This document shows positions 44,012 through 54,198 of a stretch of 64,000 nucleotides of DNA, in pieces. The position numbers and the translations under genes are program-made. The notes beneath the pieces were generated by a model. That model made no database searches, was not told the origin of the DNA, and worked only from the letters and a program-made list of their open reading frames with translations. Source of the stretch: Zopfochytrium polystomum (lineage: Eukaryota; Chytridiomycota; Chytridiomycetes; Chytridiales; Chytridiaceae); assembly GCA_025765615.1 (NCBI GenBank), contig JAIVFJ010000271.1:1-64000 (forward strand). Reading direction: 5' to 3'. Every line of letters starts with the position of its first letter. Position 1 is the first letter of the stretch.

Positions 44012-44319
44012 TGTTATGAATCACCCTCTGGAACCTTCTGGAACCTTCCAGAACATTCCTTCATGGAACCTTGTGGAACCTTCTGGAACCTTCTTTGCTT
44101 TCCTGACTTGTCTTGTTGTCATTGGTATCATTGGTATCATTGTATTACTAATTGCTCTTTCTGGAACTTTCTTTGAGTCTTGACAAGGAAGACTCTCAAA
44201 AGGTATAAAAGGGGGATGGGGGACCTGTCCCATCCCTCAAGTGAATTATTGTTTCCAAAACAATCATCACTCCTCTCAGTTCCTTGTCTGCCTTGTCCTG
44301 TCCTGCCCTGTTCCTGACA
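44012..44319 (+). mobile_element. Solo LTR of a retrotransposon, copy 1
   Basis: The element starts TGTTATGAATCACC and ends CTGACA, so it has the TG...CA ends of an LTR. The 5-bp flanks are GCAAC and GCGAC, a target duplication with one mismatch. It carries a TATA box (TATAAAA, 44204-44210) and shares nearly its whole length with 62043-62397. No second LTR and no internal coding region are nearby. The flanking mismatch suggests an older insertion than copy 2. Confidence 0.8.
44030..44094 (+). promoter_or_regulatory. Heat-shock element array in the LTR
   Basis: Thirteen consecutive 5-bp units alternate nGAAn and nTTCn. Eleven are perfect (for example GGAAC, CTTCT, AGAAC, ATTCC). The exceptions are TTCAT and CTTGT. 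This is the binding pattern of trimeric heat-shock factor (HSF). It lies about 110 bp upstream of the LTR TATA box, a normal promoter distance. A further TTTCT-GGAAC-TTTCT triplet occurs at about 44157-44171. Confidence 0.8.
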
Positions 44320-46027
44320 GCGACCTTCTGAACCCTACATAGTCGACTCCCTTCTCTCTCTCCCCCCCGTCGCTGGTGACGACGAGGGCTCTCGCAGCAC
44401 TGTCTGCGACGAGGGGCGCTAGGTCGTGCACTGTCCGTCCCATTGCTATTAACTACTCCTGTTGTATTTGAGATTAGGTTCCTGAGATAAAAACCCCTGT
44501 TTCCCTCTTCTCTCTCTTTATTCTGCAGTTGTGTTGCACCCTCGGGAGTGCCCTTCCATTTCTTCCTTGCATCAGCCCGCAGCCACGCAAGTAATTGGTG
44601 CTCCCGCACCAATCCCTCAGAGGATTGTCCCTCTGAATGTTCATTCTTTGTGTTTGAGACCCCTGTTAGACAGATTAGTAAGGATACTTCGTGGACTAGG
44701 CAAGTAGTAGGGTTGAAACACCCCCTAGACAACAGCCCAATAAAGTTAGTTTTAGCCTACTATTTGCTTTCCCTCACTCTTGGGCCCAGATCCCAGGGTC
44801 AAAGGAGTGAGGATAGTCTCACAAAGGTCTTGCAGCTGGTGTGGGTTCCAAACAAGCAACCAAGGCTAGTGCTCTTGTCAATTGCCAGATCAAAACGAAA
44901 ACCCTGCATTTGTCCAAGAATTGGGTTCACCTGGTTTCCTCTCTTTTCCCTGATCATAAGACGGAAAGTATAGCCACTCGTTGCACTGAGACAGTAAATA
45001 TAAACAAGAAGATGGCGAGCTGTGCAGAGGAGTGAATTTTTGTCGGCTTCCCAAAGCTAGAGAAGAACTGGCGTCGTATCTAAACCTTGTCTCAGTAAAT
45101 GAATTGAGAGAGTTACGTTGTCAGCGTTGTATCTCCCTCCACTGTCATAAATGATGGCGTTCTAAGTGGCATCGAGGCTCGCGCAGTGTTTTCATGGACA
45201 GTCAGAAGTTAGAGAGGTCTACGCTGGCTTCAAGTAAAGATGAAAGGAAGGTTCAGGTTAGTACAAATCTAAAATCTGAGAGATGGTATTTATTGAAGTT
45301 TGAGTAGATAAAGATTGAGATAATGCGGGCTATGAGATTCTCGAGTATCTCACCGAAGGTGTTGGTCCTAGTTTAGATTCTTCAGCTCTTACTTTACTAT
45401 GATTTTGGTACAAAACATTGTATAGTTTTGCATGAAAATATGACCCTATCAGAAAGTGGAATTGATTCCGATCATTCTCTAATATTTCTAATTTTTCCAC
45501 TATGTGGACTTAAATTTTAGTCTTGTAACGAAGGATTACCACTCATCAGTGCAATTACAATCATTATCTCCGTGATAATGAAAGAGCTATTTGGCTCCTT
45601 GGTTACAAATGGGTCGATGTAGCCTAGAAGCCCCTCTTGTTTATATGTGTATATAATCATGTAAATTCTTCTTATCTCTTATCTTTTCTTCTTTGTCAGT
45701 AATTTTTCATTCTTTCCTTTCTTTCTCTTTCTTGTTCTCTTTTCCTAATGCCACTCTCTGTATAAATAGCTGATCCTCTAACTTTACTTTACCCTCCCCC
45801 ATGTAAACAGTCTACTCTGAGTGAGTGAGTGGAAGGAGTGAATGAAGTGGAGATGTGTGTTTGTGGGTGTTCCTTCTCCCCAACTTCAAGAGAAAGAGAA
45901 AAAACTCTGTTATGAATTATTGATACATAATGATGATATGCACACTGTGATAGTTGCTAGGCAAGCGTGACCAGCGCAGGGTAAAAAATTCTCCTATATT
46001 ATCTGCTTGAGCAGAGGAGGAAAACTG

Positions 46028-48673
46028 TTAACACTGGGTTTCTGTTCCACTCCAGGCAGGGGTTCGCGAAAGATCGTACGGGTTCGGAGTTAGTCCGCCT
46101 GCCGCTCCTCTGTGCATTGGTGTTCGTGAAGACGAGAGGGGATGAAGGGGTGTCGTGCTGCCCGATCCGTTATACGAGGAGGCGGTGTGATTGTTGGAGG
46201 AACTCGTTGGGCGCGAGTTTGAGCCATGGACGCTCAGCTTCGCTGAGTCAATGGTGATCGTTCGGTTATTCGTGTGGAGCTCCACTCTGGAGCCATTCGC
46301 GGTCACTTCTTTGACAATTCCAGTATACCCTTTGCATGGGCCCCCAGTGATGGTCACGGTGGCAGACATTAGTGCTTCTCTCCCGCCTCGACCTCGCCCT
46401 CGCCCTCCCTCGTCGAATCGTGGTCCTAGGTCTGGTTTTCCAGACTGAAACTCGTGTCAGCCTCCCGCAAACCAACAAAAAAAGGCCAAACTCACGTTTG
46501 AATTGACACCACTGAGGAGAGATATCATGTTCGCTTTTGCGACAAAAAGTCCCCCATTTTCAATAACCTCTCGCGATTGGATAAACACAAATGATCTGAA
46601 TACGTGAATTACTTCGCCTCGACGGGGTCCAATCGAGTTGTCGTTAACAACGACTTGGTCACCGGCTGAAACGGCTCGGCAGCCGGAGTGTGAAGCAATA
46701 GCACGTTTCCGATCGATCTTCCTCATGATCTGCTGGGCTTTGATTTTGACAATGTTTCCGAATTGGTTGAGAATGCTGAGGACGTCTTTTTCGATTTTGA
46801 CAACGACGCCGACATCCTGAGGGCTTAAGAATACAGTAAGCACGCCAGCACAATGCTAGATTATCGACCTAACGTGATTTGTACAACGTCATTGACGTCA
46901 AATGCCACCAATTGCGCGAATCCTGTCGTGACATCGCTGGCACCTTTCAGGTTCCGGGCAAACACCTCAATCTATGCGGACAAATTAGTGATCGACTCCT
47001 CTCACACCATGTTTTCACGAACCGGCTTCAAAGATGAATCCGAGAGGAGCGTGACAATGTTGTTCAGGATCTTGATCACCAGACCCGTTTCCCCGGCGTG
47101 CGCTCCGTTTATCACTTTAACGTGGTTTCCTTCGTCGAAACGCTTGCGCAAATCCTTCACATCAAATTTGATGGAGCCCACTTGAGTGGCGACCGTGGCG
47201 ATTCTATTATCGATTGATATAATCTTGCCCGTACAGTCGTTCATTTCCCCCGAATGACTTCAATATTGTCACCAATACCAAGATCGTCGGCTGCATTTTT
47301 CGCCGCGAGGGAGTTCAGGTCAGCCGTTCTTTGATTGAGGGACCCTCGAGAGAACTTGCTTATTTCCTCAAGCGTAGGGTTGATGATCTGGACGTCTAAC
47401 GTAGCGATCTTCAAATCTTTCTCCAGGTATCCGTCGCGGTCGAAGAAGTCGTTTTGGTATACGTAGCCTCCACGCTTTGTGTCTCTTCGATAGCCAGGGG
47501 CCTGGTCGGGGCTGAAAAGCTTCCGCGGAGGGGCTGGGCCTCCTTTCTTTCGCTTCTCACCCCCAGGCTGGGGGCGAGCTGTGAAATCGATTCGAGGTAT
47601 CATCTTTACACGAACTTCGGAGCCTGCATCGATAATTTCGATAACCTTACGGCATTGTTAGTTAAAGCTTTTCGTATTTAAAGAAAGTTGTGCCCACCTT
47701 GGCCAAATCTCCGGCGTATTTGCCCTTCTTTACACGAACCCAGGCACCCTCCTTCAGCTCGGAGCTGATGCCCCTTATTCGCAGGGATGCAACCATATCA
47801 TCAATGGGAACAACCTTGACCGTCTGCGCGTATATACCACTGACGTTCTCGATGGCTTTCTGAACATCCCCCAGCCGCTTCGCCTCAATGTAAAGATAGC
47901 CGGGAAGATTCTCACGGGTGAACGCAGACATAATCGCCATTTCATCCATGAATTCCATCTCAATATACTTTCGGAGGATCTGGATGCAGATATCTCTTTC
48001 ACGGCCTCGCTGTAGATTTCAAACGTCAAAAGCAGTCGGAGAGCATCGCCACGCGAACCTTGCAACGGACTAACCACAGGTTGGGGTCGTTAATAGATGG
48101 CAGCAGCATGTGCTCGGCAACAAGCTCGCTGTCACCCTGAAAACCAGTTCGCTGAGATCTGCTCTTGTGCTTCTCCACCAGCTCCCGAGCAGTGGCCTCT
48201 GCGTCAAATTCGTGATCGTTTGGTCTTATGATATCAACTTTGCGGTACGTTCCGTAGTCGATGTCGTGGGCGATGAGTTCCTCTGGTTCGCCCCCAGCTG
48301 GCAAAAAGCAAGAGGACCGATGGCAAAAAGCAAGAGGACCGAGTTGGAAAGGTGCCTTTCGTTATGCGACTATCTCACCCTCGATCTCCTCGTCAGAGAA
48401 CTCCTCGCTATCGCCGTCTGAGTCGACAATGGCAGCATCGTCGATGAAAGGGTTATGGGCTTGTACTTTCCGTCGCTTCTTCCGGCCGGGTCTCTCCTCC
48501 TCTTCTTCTGTGATGGTCTTGTTGTCAAGAGGCGCGGCAAAAAACCAAAGGTGGAAGGGCGATCAAAAACCATCATCTTCCTCGTCCTCATCGTCTTCAT
48601 CGTCATCGTCCTCGCGATCGTCGTCGTCGCGTTCGTCGTCCGAGACCAGATCGCGGTCGTCCTCGTCGTCCAT
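46028..48673 (-). CDS. SPT5: Transcription elongation factor SPT5, C-terminally truncated
   Basis: Eight exons: 48673-48571, 48507-48379, 48297-48059, 48009-47698, 47645-47008, 46971-46874, 46823-46496, 46444-46028. With one base added at the C5 run 47247-47251 (after IEVIRG) all phases close to 754 residues. Order of parts: an Asp/Glu-rich start, a basic RKKRRK patch, the NGN domain (NLWLVRCKRGRERDICIQIL to IDDMVASLRI), then KOW modules (EGAWVRVKKGKYAGDLAKV, GDNIEVIRG, GNHVKVINGAHAGETGLV, VGVVVKIEKDVLSILNQFGN, TGGPCKGYTGIVKEV). A short Ser/Arg/Thr-Pro tail (SSSRTPMHRG) starts the C-terminal repeat region but ends after one or two motifs. SPT5 with SPT4 clamps RNA polymerase II and III transcription complexes. 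Five introns are only 49-63 nt. The ATG choice rests on an acceptor just upstream (TTTACAG), so a 5' exon may exist. Confidence 0.93.
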
Positions 48674-49933
48674 ACCAGATGCGCTGTAAATTCTTCACAA
48701 CGAGAGAATGGGGAGCAACACGTATTTATTGGCTTGGATTGCCCATTGTCAGCCAACGCCTTTTGCATGGTGAGTGCCTCAGTTGTCCCCTTCGCAGGCT
48801 TTTTTCTTTTATTTTTTCATTTCCCCCCATTTTTTGCATCCAATCCAGTCCTCCTGGCCGCGGCGCAGGAAACACAAAGCGGGTCAGCCGCTCCCACCTC
48901 CTCCACCGCCTTAACGCCGACGGTAAACACTACTTGACCTCCCCCCGTGCCAATATTGCCAGTAGGGGGGCGCCTCCCAATCAACAAATCAACGATAGAA
49001 TACCGACAACCGCAGTCAAAGCAACAAAAAAAAACAGCACACTGCACAGAAAGGGAGCAACCGAAAACCGGGTCAAAGCCACGCGAGTGAGAGAGAAGGG
49101 GGAAGGCGTAAGTGAGTGGGTGAGAGAAAGCGTGAAGCGACGAGAAAAAACGATCGACAAGGACCAAAAACAGTGTGAAAATGGACGTTTGCGGGAAACG
49201 GAAAGAAAAGGGAAGAAGGTAAAACAAAAGTAAAGAAAGGGTAAGGCGAGGAAAAGCAGGGAGAAAAAAAAAAGAGGGGAAATCAGAGTAAGAACCCCAG
49301 AAAAAGTGGATGGGGGTAAAGGGAAAACACAAGAAGAGGAGAGAGCGGCAGAGCCGCAGAGCAAACGGGGCCCAAGTCGGGATCGAAATGGGAGGCAGGT
49401 GGGCAATGACAGTTGGAAAGGTTATGCCCGGGATGGTGGCGTTGTGGGGTGAAATGCAGCTTGAAGGATTCAGGTCGCATTTCAAGGGCATGAGGGTCGA
49501 AAGCGAGGGTGAAAAGAGTGCGGAAGAGAGAAGAACAGAGAAGAGGAAGAGCAGAGAGAGAGAGGGAGAGAGAGAATGAAAGGGAAAGGGCGAGTAAAGG
49601 TGGAGAATATCAAGTCTTTGGCTTGGAGATCAAAAACGCATCAACCTGGACACATCTTATGGTGCAACCAAAGAAAAGAGAAGTGATCGAACCTTATTCG
49701 AGCCTCTTGCGTGCCCCCAGTTACCCACCCCGTACCGGCCACAATCGCAACCAATCATCTAGCTCATCTACACGTGGTTGACCTCCCTCCCAAAAGGGTT
49801 AGGGACGTCCCCAGAACCCATCCATTATAAAAAAAGAAACAAGCAACCGGTCCGGAATCGGAACCAGTCCTTTCTACCCAGCGTGAAAGGAACGCCAGGA
49901 GGGACTTGGTTGTTTTCCCGCCTCTACCCCCCT
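48674..49933. other. Intergenic between striatin 3' end and SPT5 5' end
   Basis: Plus-strand purine-rich DNA (49080-49610, GA and GAAA-like) follows the SPT5 start region. A minus-strand ATG frame at 48768 (QKALADNGQSKPINT) could be a 5' SPT5 exon but lacks a convincing donor. Otherwise nothing is seen. Confidence 0.4.
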
Positions 49934-52900
49934 CTACACGCTTTTCGCATCTCCGTGGAAGAAAACTTTACAAAGCCCGTCCGCGCCGCCGCTCGCCATC
50001 ACGTTCGCCTTGGTTGGATGCGTCCGCACACACCATATGCCTTCGTCGAGCTTTCGCCGGTGTGTTGTGTGCTCTTGGATGCACGTGCGGGACGTCGAGG
50101 ACAGGTCCCACCACCGAAGCGAGCAGTCGTGGCCCGATGATACGAGAGTTGTTCCACCGGCGAGGAAATCGACAGAAGAGACCGCGTCAAGATGCGCAAT
50201 CATCGAGTGCGTGCAGTCACCTGGAACGTGAATTGTGTGAGGAGATAAGTAAGCATTTCGCAAAATAGCTTTGCGCTGCAGTCGAGATTTGTCTCACCAG
50301 TGTTAAGGTCAAACAGTCTTATATATCTGTCCTCATGCGCAGTGACCAGCAGCGGCATTGTGGGATGGCACACGATCGAATTGATTTGCGTGTTGACTGA
50401 ACCATCTTCTCACCATGATTGAGACTCATTAGTTTATATTGCGAAATGGCGTCTGATCCTCACCGTAGGTCTCATCGCTCTTTAACCGGAGCAATGGAGT
50501 GTTTGTTTCAATGTCAAATATGACGACAGAGGAATTCTGAAAAGCAACTGCTAAACGCTTTGGATCCGTTCGCAACCATTCGACGGACGTGGGTGAATAC
50601 GGTTTCCCCTCAGGTTCCCGTATGGTGTTGCGAAGAAGCGACCGTGTGGATGCATCTTCACGAACATCCCACAGCTTGACAGTCAAGTCTGAAGAGGCTG
50701 AAGCGAGAACAGGTAGGTGGTCCGGCATGGGGTTTAGCTTTACGTCCCAAACCGCATTCGTGTGCGCCACAAACTTTTGATGCAGTGTCGAGTTGTCTAA
50801 ACAGCAAGGGCTTCGTTAGCATAATAAGTCGGCCTCGGAATCAATTTTGCCGCGAATGCCAAGGGAGCCACGAACCTGTAGCAGAGTAAGTTTCCCGTGT
50901 GACGTTTGGTATTCTCCATGCAATGACGGTAGAATCTAGACTGCCCGTATAGAGTGATTGACCATCAGGAGATAAGGCAACAGATGTTACGCCGCTGTTG
51001 TGTCCCCGAAACGTGTAAACCGGTTCAATGTCCGAAGGGGTTTTCCGCGAAGATTGAAGTGAACGAATGTTCCACAACTTCGCTGTCCCGTCCTCTGACC
51101 CAGAAACGAGGGCCAAGTCATTCGACGGTAAAAATGCAACCGAACGAACGGAATCCAGGTGGCTGCACAGGTTCGTAAGTTCTAATAAATACTCACACCT
51201 GACACTTGCTCACCTTCGTAAGGATGCCTTTGGTCGCCATATAACTTGATCATCATTGTCTGGTACAAACGATGCCGATGATTGTCGCTGCAAAGGGATT
51301 TCAGGATACCGAACGAGAACGGGCGAAGCTTTCTTACTGGAGCAAGAACATTTGAGTCCCTGGTCTCCTCATCCTCCACCGAAGCAACTACTAAGGGTAA
51401 GGCTACGGCTCTCGAAAACAATAATGGCAAGCCAAACCTTCCGCTGATGTTTCCGGAACGGTGGGGACTCTGAAAAAACAGAGAATTGATTAGTTCGTGG
51501 TCGTTATAGTTCCAATATCAGCTTCACACACACCCGCTGTCTTGGTCCATAAAGTCCGCTGGTCCAGCCTGAATTGACCCTTTTCGTTGCTTTGACGGTG
51601 TCCGCCGCTTCCGCCCGGCGTCTGTGTTCGGTGACGGAGACGGATTGCTCCCGACCGAAGGAAACTCCTCAGACGATGGTGCCCGCTTCAAAATCTGCAC
51701 GGGCGCGCTTGCTTTTGGGGGATTATTGCTTTCCTCCCGGACGACAACGCTGTTGGAACTGGGCTGAACGACTTCTTCGACAAGAACATTCTTTGAACTT
51801 CGTTTCGATATAACAGGATCGTTGGCAATGGAAGTATCGGAAGGTTGGCGGTTGGGGAAGCGGGGCGATGGTGTGGATCCTGAATATCCCGAGTGGGCGA
51901 GCAGGTAGTTGGCCTCTCGCAAATAGCTTTCACGGTAATTGTTAATTCGCAGCAATGGTTGAAGTTGCGCGAAACTTACTTTTTTAACAACTCTCGAGTT
52001 CTGATGTTTCCGACACCCTTCGAGTACATCATGAGGGGGCCAGGGGTATAGCTTGGAACATGAGGAGCACCGTTCAAACCTAGTATTTGTTTGCGAGGGG
52101 AGTGGGTGGCCGGAAATCCAAAGAATCGGACGAACGAATCAGTTGCTGACCTTCGCGGACGACAGATCCGGGAACAAGATGAGCAAAGGAATCACCACCA
52201 GAATCCGAGGGCTGTTCAGGCTCCGGCGACTGAGATGGTGAGAATGTTGTGTTCATTTTGGTTTCGCTTGTGTCGCTGCTGGATGGCACGGCTCCTTTCG
52301 TCGCATTTTGAAGGGAAAGGTACTTGCCACTGCCGATCGACGTGGGTGGACATCACGTTAGCAGATCGTCAAACACATGAACGCACAAAACAAATCCAGT
52401 GCTCGTTACCGTTCCTGCCGAAGTGCAAACTCAAGCATCTTCACTCGCCGCATCAGATCGGCCTTCGAGTTCTCCATTCCTCTCCGTTCGCCTTCGAGGA
52501 ACGACAGTCTGGCCTAATGCAGGGTAGGTAGCGGGCAAGTACGTAAAAAGGACTCAATGAGTGTGCTTTGCGGGCGATCTCGGTGACGTAAGAGGGCAAG
52601 ATCGGAAGTGGGGGGGGAGGAGGCACGGCTTAGGCGGAACAAAGCATTGAGCAACGCGTCGCCGGAGCCCAGATCCTGCGGCGGGCGGCTGATCCATTAC
52701 TTGAAAACGCGACGGCGCACGCAAACGAGATCGCCGCCGGCATTGGGTTTCGTGCAGGGGGGAGGTGGTCACCTTCATGTCAGCTCTTTCCAGTTCCCAT
52801 TCGTTCCGCTCGCGTTCGAATCTGCGCCATTCGACCTGAAGAAAGTGAAGGACGCCTGGCAGGGAGTACTGCTGTTGCTGAAGTTGCGGTGGCGGCGACT

Positions 52901-53000
52901 GCTGAGTGTTATTGCTGCCGCCGTTGCTGTTGTTGCTGTTGTTGTTGTTGTTGTTGTTGTTGGAGAAATGGACCGCCTGCTGCTGGGCCTGCGGATCCAT
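49934..53000 (-). CDS. STRN: Striatin (STRIPAK scaffold), coiled coil plus WD40 propeller
   Basis: Nine exons: 53000-52773, 52513-52410, 52329-51980, 51926-51530, 51469-51214, 51162-50876, 50796-50464, 50396-50298, 50220-49934. Phases close to 780 residues if one base is added at each of the homopolymers 52097-52100 and 51330-51332. A Gln/Asn leader precedes the striatin block YSLPGVLHFLQVEWRRFERE and the coiled coil (ARLSFLEGERRGMENSKADL). A disordered linker leads to VIWRPKASLRSHLDSVRS, which opens the WD40 domain. Blades include LVSGSEDGTAKLWN, SLYTGSLDSTVIAWR, ASASSDLTVKLWD, TAHEDRYIRLFD, SSGHDCSLRWWD and ASGGADGLCKVF. Striatin holds PP2A, kinases and Mob in the STRIPAK complex, which governs fungal fusion and development. 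Confidence 0.95.
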
Positions 53001-53475
53001 CCTCCCTCCCTCCGGATGGGGTCGCCTTTTGCTGAAAGGCTGCTGCGATACTGCGAGGAGGGAAGCGCCGTCTGTGAGTTGTGTTGACTGTGTGTGGGAG
53101 GAGGGGGGTTTTGCTTCTTTTGAGCCGGCGTCAAAACAAGGACCCGAACAAGTTTGAGAAAATCACAACAAAATCGTCAAGGCGGTTTTCAATTGAGAAA
53201 AGGACGTTAACGACGACGACGTCGGTCGATGGTTCATGTATTCAAGACGGAGTAACGGAGAGGACCTGCAGAGGCTTTGGCTTGAAACCAGCCTAGCGTG
53301 GGGGCGAAGATCGCTCTGCCCTCGCGCATACCACCAAAGCAGTCCGAACGCAATTATGAAGATAATGAGTTCAAGTAGGAGGAAATAATAGGACCGTCGT
53401 CACGACCGGGAAATGCGAGGTGGAGAAAAGTGCGAACGGCTTGAACGATAGGGGAAGGTGTGAGCTTCCGCACTG
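53001..53475. other. Intergenic between striatin start and SUS1 stop
   Basis: This is the 5' flank of striatin and the 3' flank of SUS1, both on the minus strand. No TATA box or conserved frame stands out. Confidence 0.4.
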
Positions 53476-54039
53476 TTACTCAGGGTCTGTCAATGCCTTG
53501 CGTATCCGTTGAAGCATTTCCAGTTTGATGTGCTCTGGAACTATGGCTGCAGTAACGGAGGTAGCGCGATTTCAAAAGAGCGGAAAGGCGCGATTAGGTG
53601 GGGTGCAGAGAGTTTGCCAACGTCCGTACCTCGCGCTTTTGGCCCAACTTCAGCGATAAGATCATCCACAGTGACTTGTTCAAGGCCCTTCGCTTTCAAG
53701 ACATCTAAACAGAGGTTCACAATGAACAAGCTGAAGAAGCAATGACCCCGACCCGATGCACAAGGTTCCCACCTTTGATATGCTGCTTCACCTCATCGCG
53801 CCAGCCCACTTCGATAAGTTTCGACCGGAGCAGTTCCTTCAACCTGTTGCAGAGGCGTTAATGTTCTCCTTGTGTTCAGGCTCAGGAGAAACAGATGCAT
53901 AAGCAGAATCGCACTTGTCTTTCTCGCCTGTCTTAAGCAGCTTCTGATCTATCAACGCGCGCTGAAGCCGCTTTCCGTCTGGCGAGACTGGGGAGGTTGC
54001 TGCCGCCGCCGAAGTCGCGAGGACGGGGGATTGGGCCAT
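53476..54039 (-). CDS. SUS1: SUS1/ENY2 transcription and mRNA-export factor
   Basis: Four small exons (54039-53915, 53843-53773, 53704-53630, 53540-53476) splice in phases 2, 1 and 1 to 111 residues. The family core is clear: LLKTGEKDKLKELLRSKLIE spans the first splice, followed by VGWRDEVKQHIKD. Then come VLKAKGLEQVTVDDLIAEVG, PKARG and VPEHIKLEMLQRIRKAL. The first 30 residues (Ala/Ser/Pro-rich) are an extension compared with yeast and animal proteins of about 100 residues. SUS1 is an all-helical subunit of the SAGA deubiquitinase module and of the TREX-2 complex at nuclear pores. Introns make up nearly half the gene. It is transcribed head to head with the next gene from a 159-bp gap. Confidence 0.95.
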
Positions 54040-54198
54040 TGCAGATATTTGTCGCGAACTAGTCACAAGCACGTTTGGAATTGCATCGAAGAAATCGACA
54101 AACCCTGCCTTCTGCAGCGCAGGACCTGAGAACTTCAACACGACGCAGCCAGCGCGCAGCAACCGTCAACCGAGCAGCAGCCAGCGTGCACAACACCA
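54040..54198. promoter_or_regulatory. Shared divergent promoter region of SUS1 and the UPF0538 gene
   Basis: Only 159 bp separate the two divergent start codons. The stretch includes repeated GCAGC/CAGC elements near the plus-strand start and no TATA box. Bidirectional transcription is inferred from layout only. Confidence 0.5.

Larger units (their letters stand above)
40785..46027. other. AT-richer repeat island without intact genes
   Basis: Over 5 kb there is no open frame with recognisable domains and no reverse transcriptase, integrase or transposase motif. It contains a solo LTR (44012-44319) and a segment at 44690-44760 with an inverted relative at 61840-61910. A TATA-like TGTATAAATAG sits near 45758, upstream of ACAGTCTACTCTGAGTGAGT (45808-45827), which recurs inverted near 62000. 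A minus-strand TATA-like GTATAAATACC near 42610 suggests another LTR fragment. A segment at 41083-41120 resembles 46014-46052 at the other end of the island. I read this as nested, decayed retroelement DNA. Confidence 0.6.

Noticed and set aside
48300..48342. Regulatory meaning of the 22-bp tandem duplication in SPT5 intron 2
   Set aside because: It is a simple duplication beside the splice acceptor. Only one copy can serve as acceptor and no further motif is evident.
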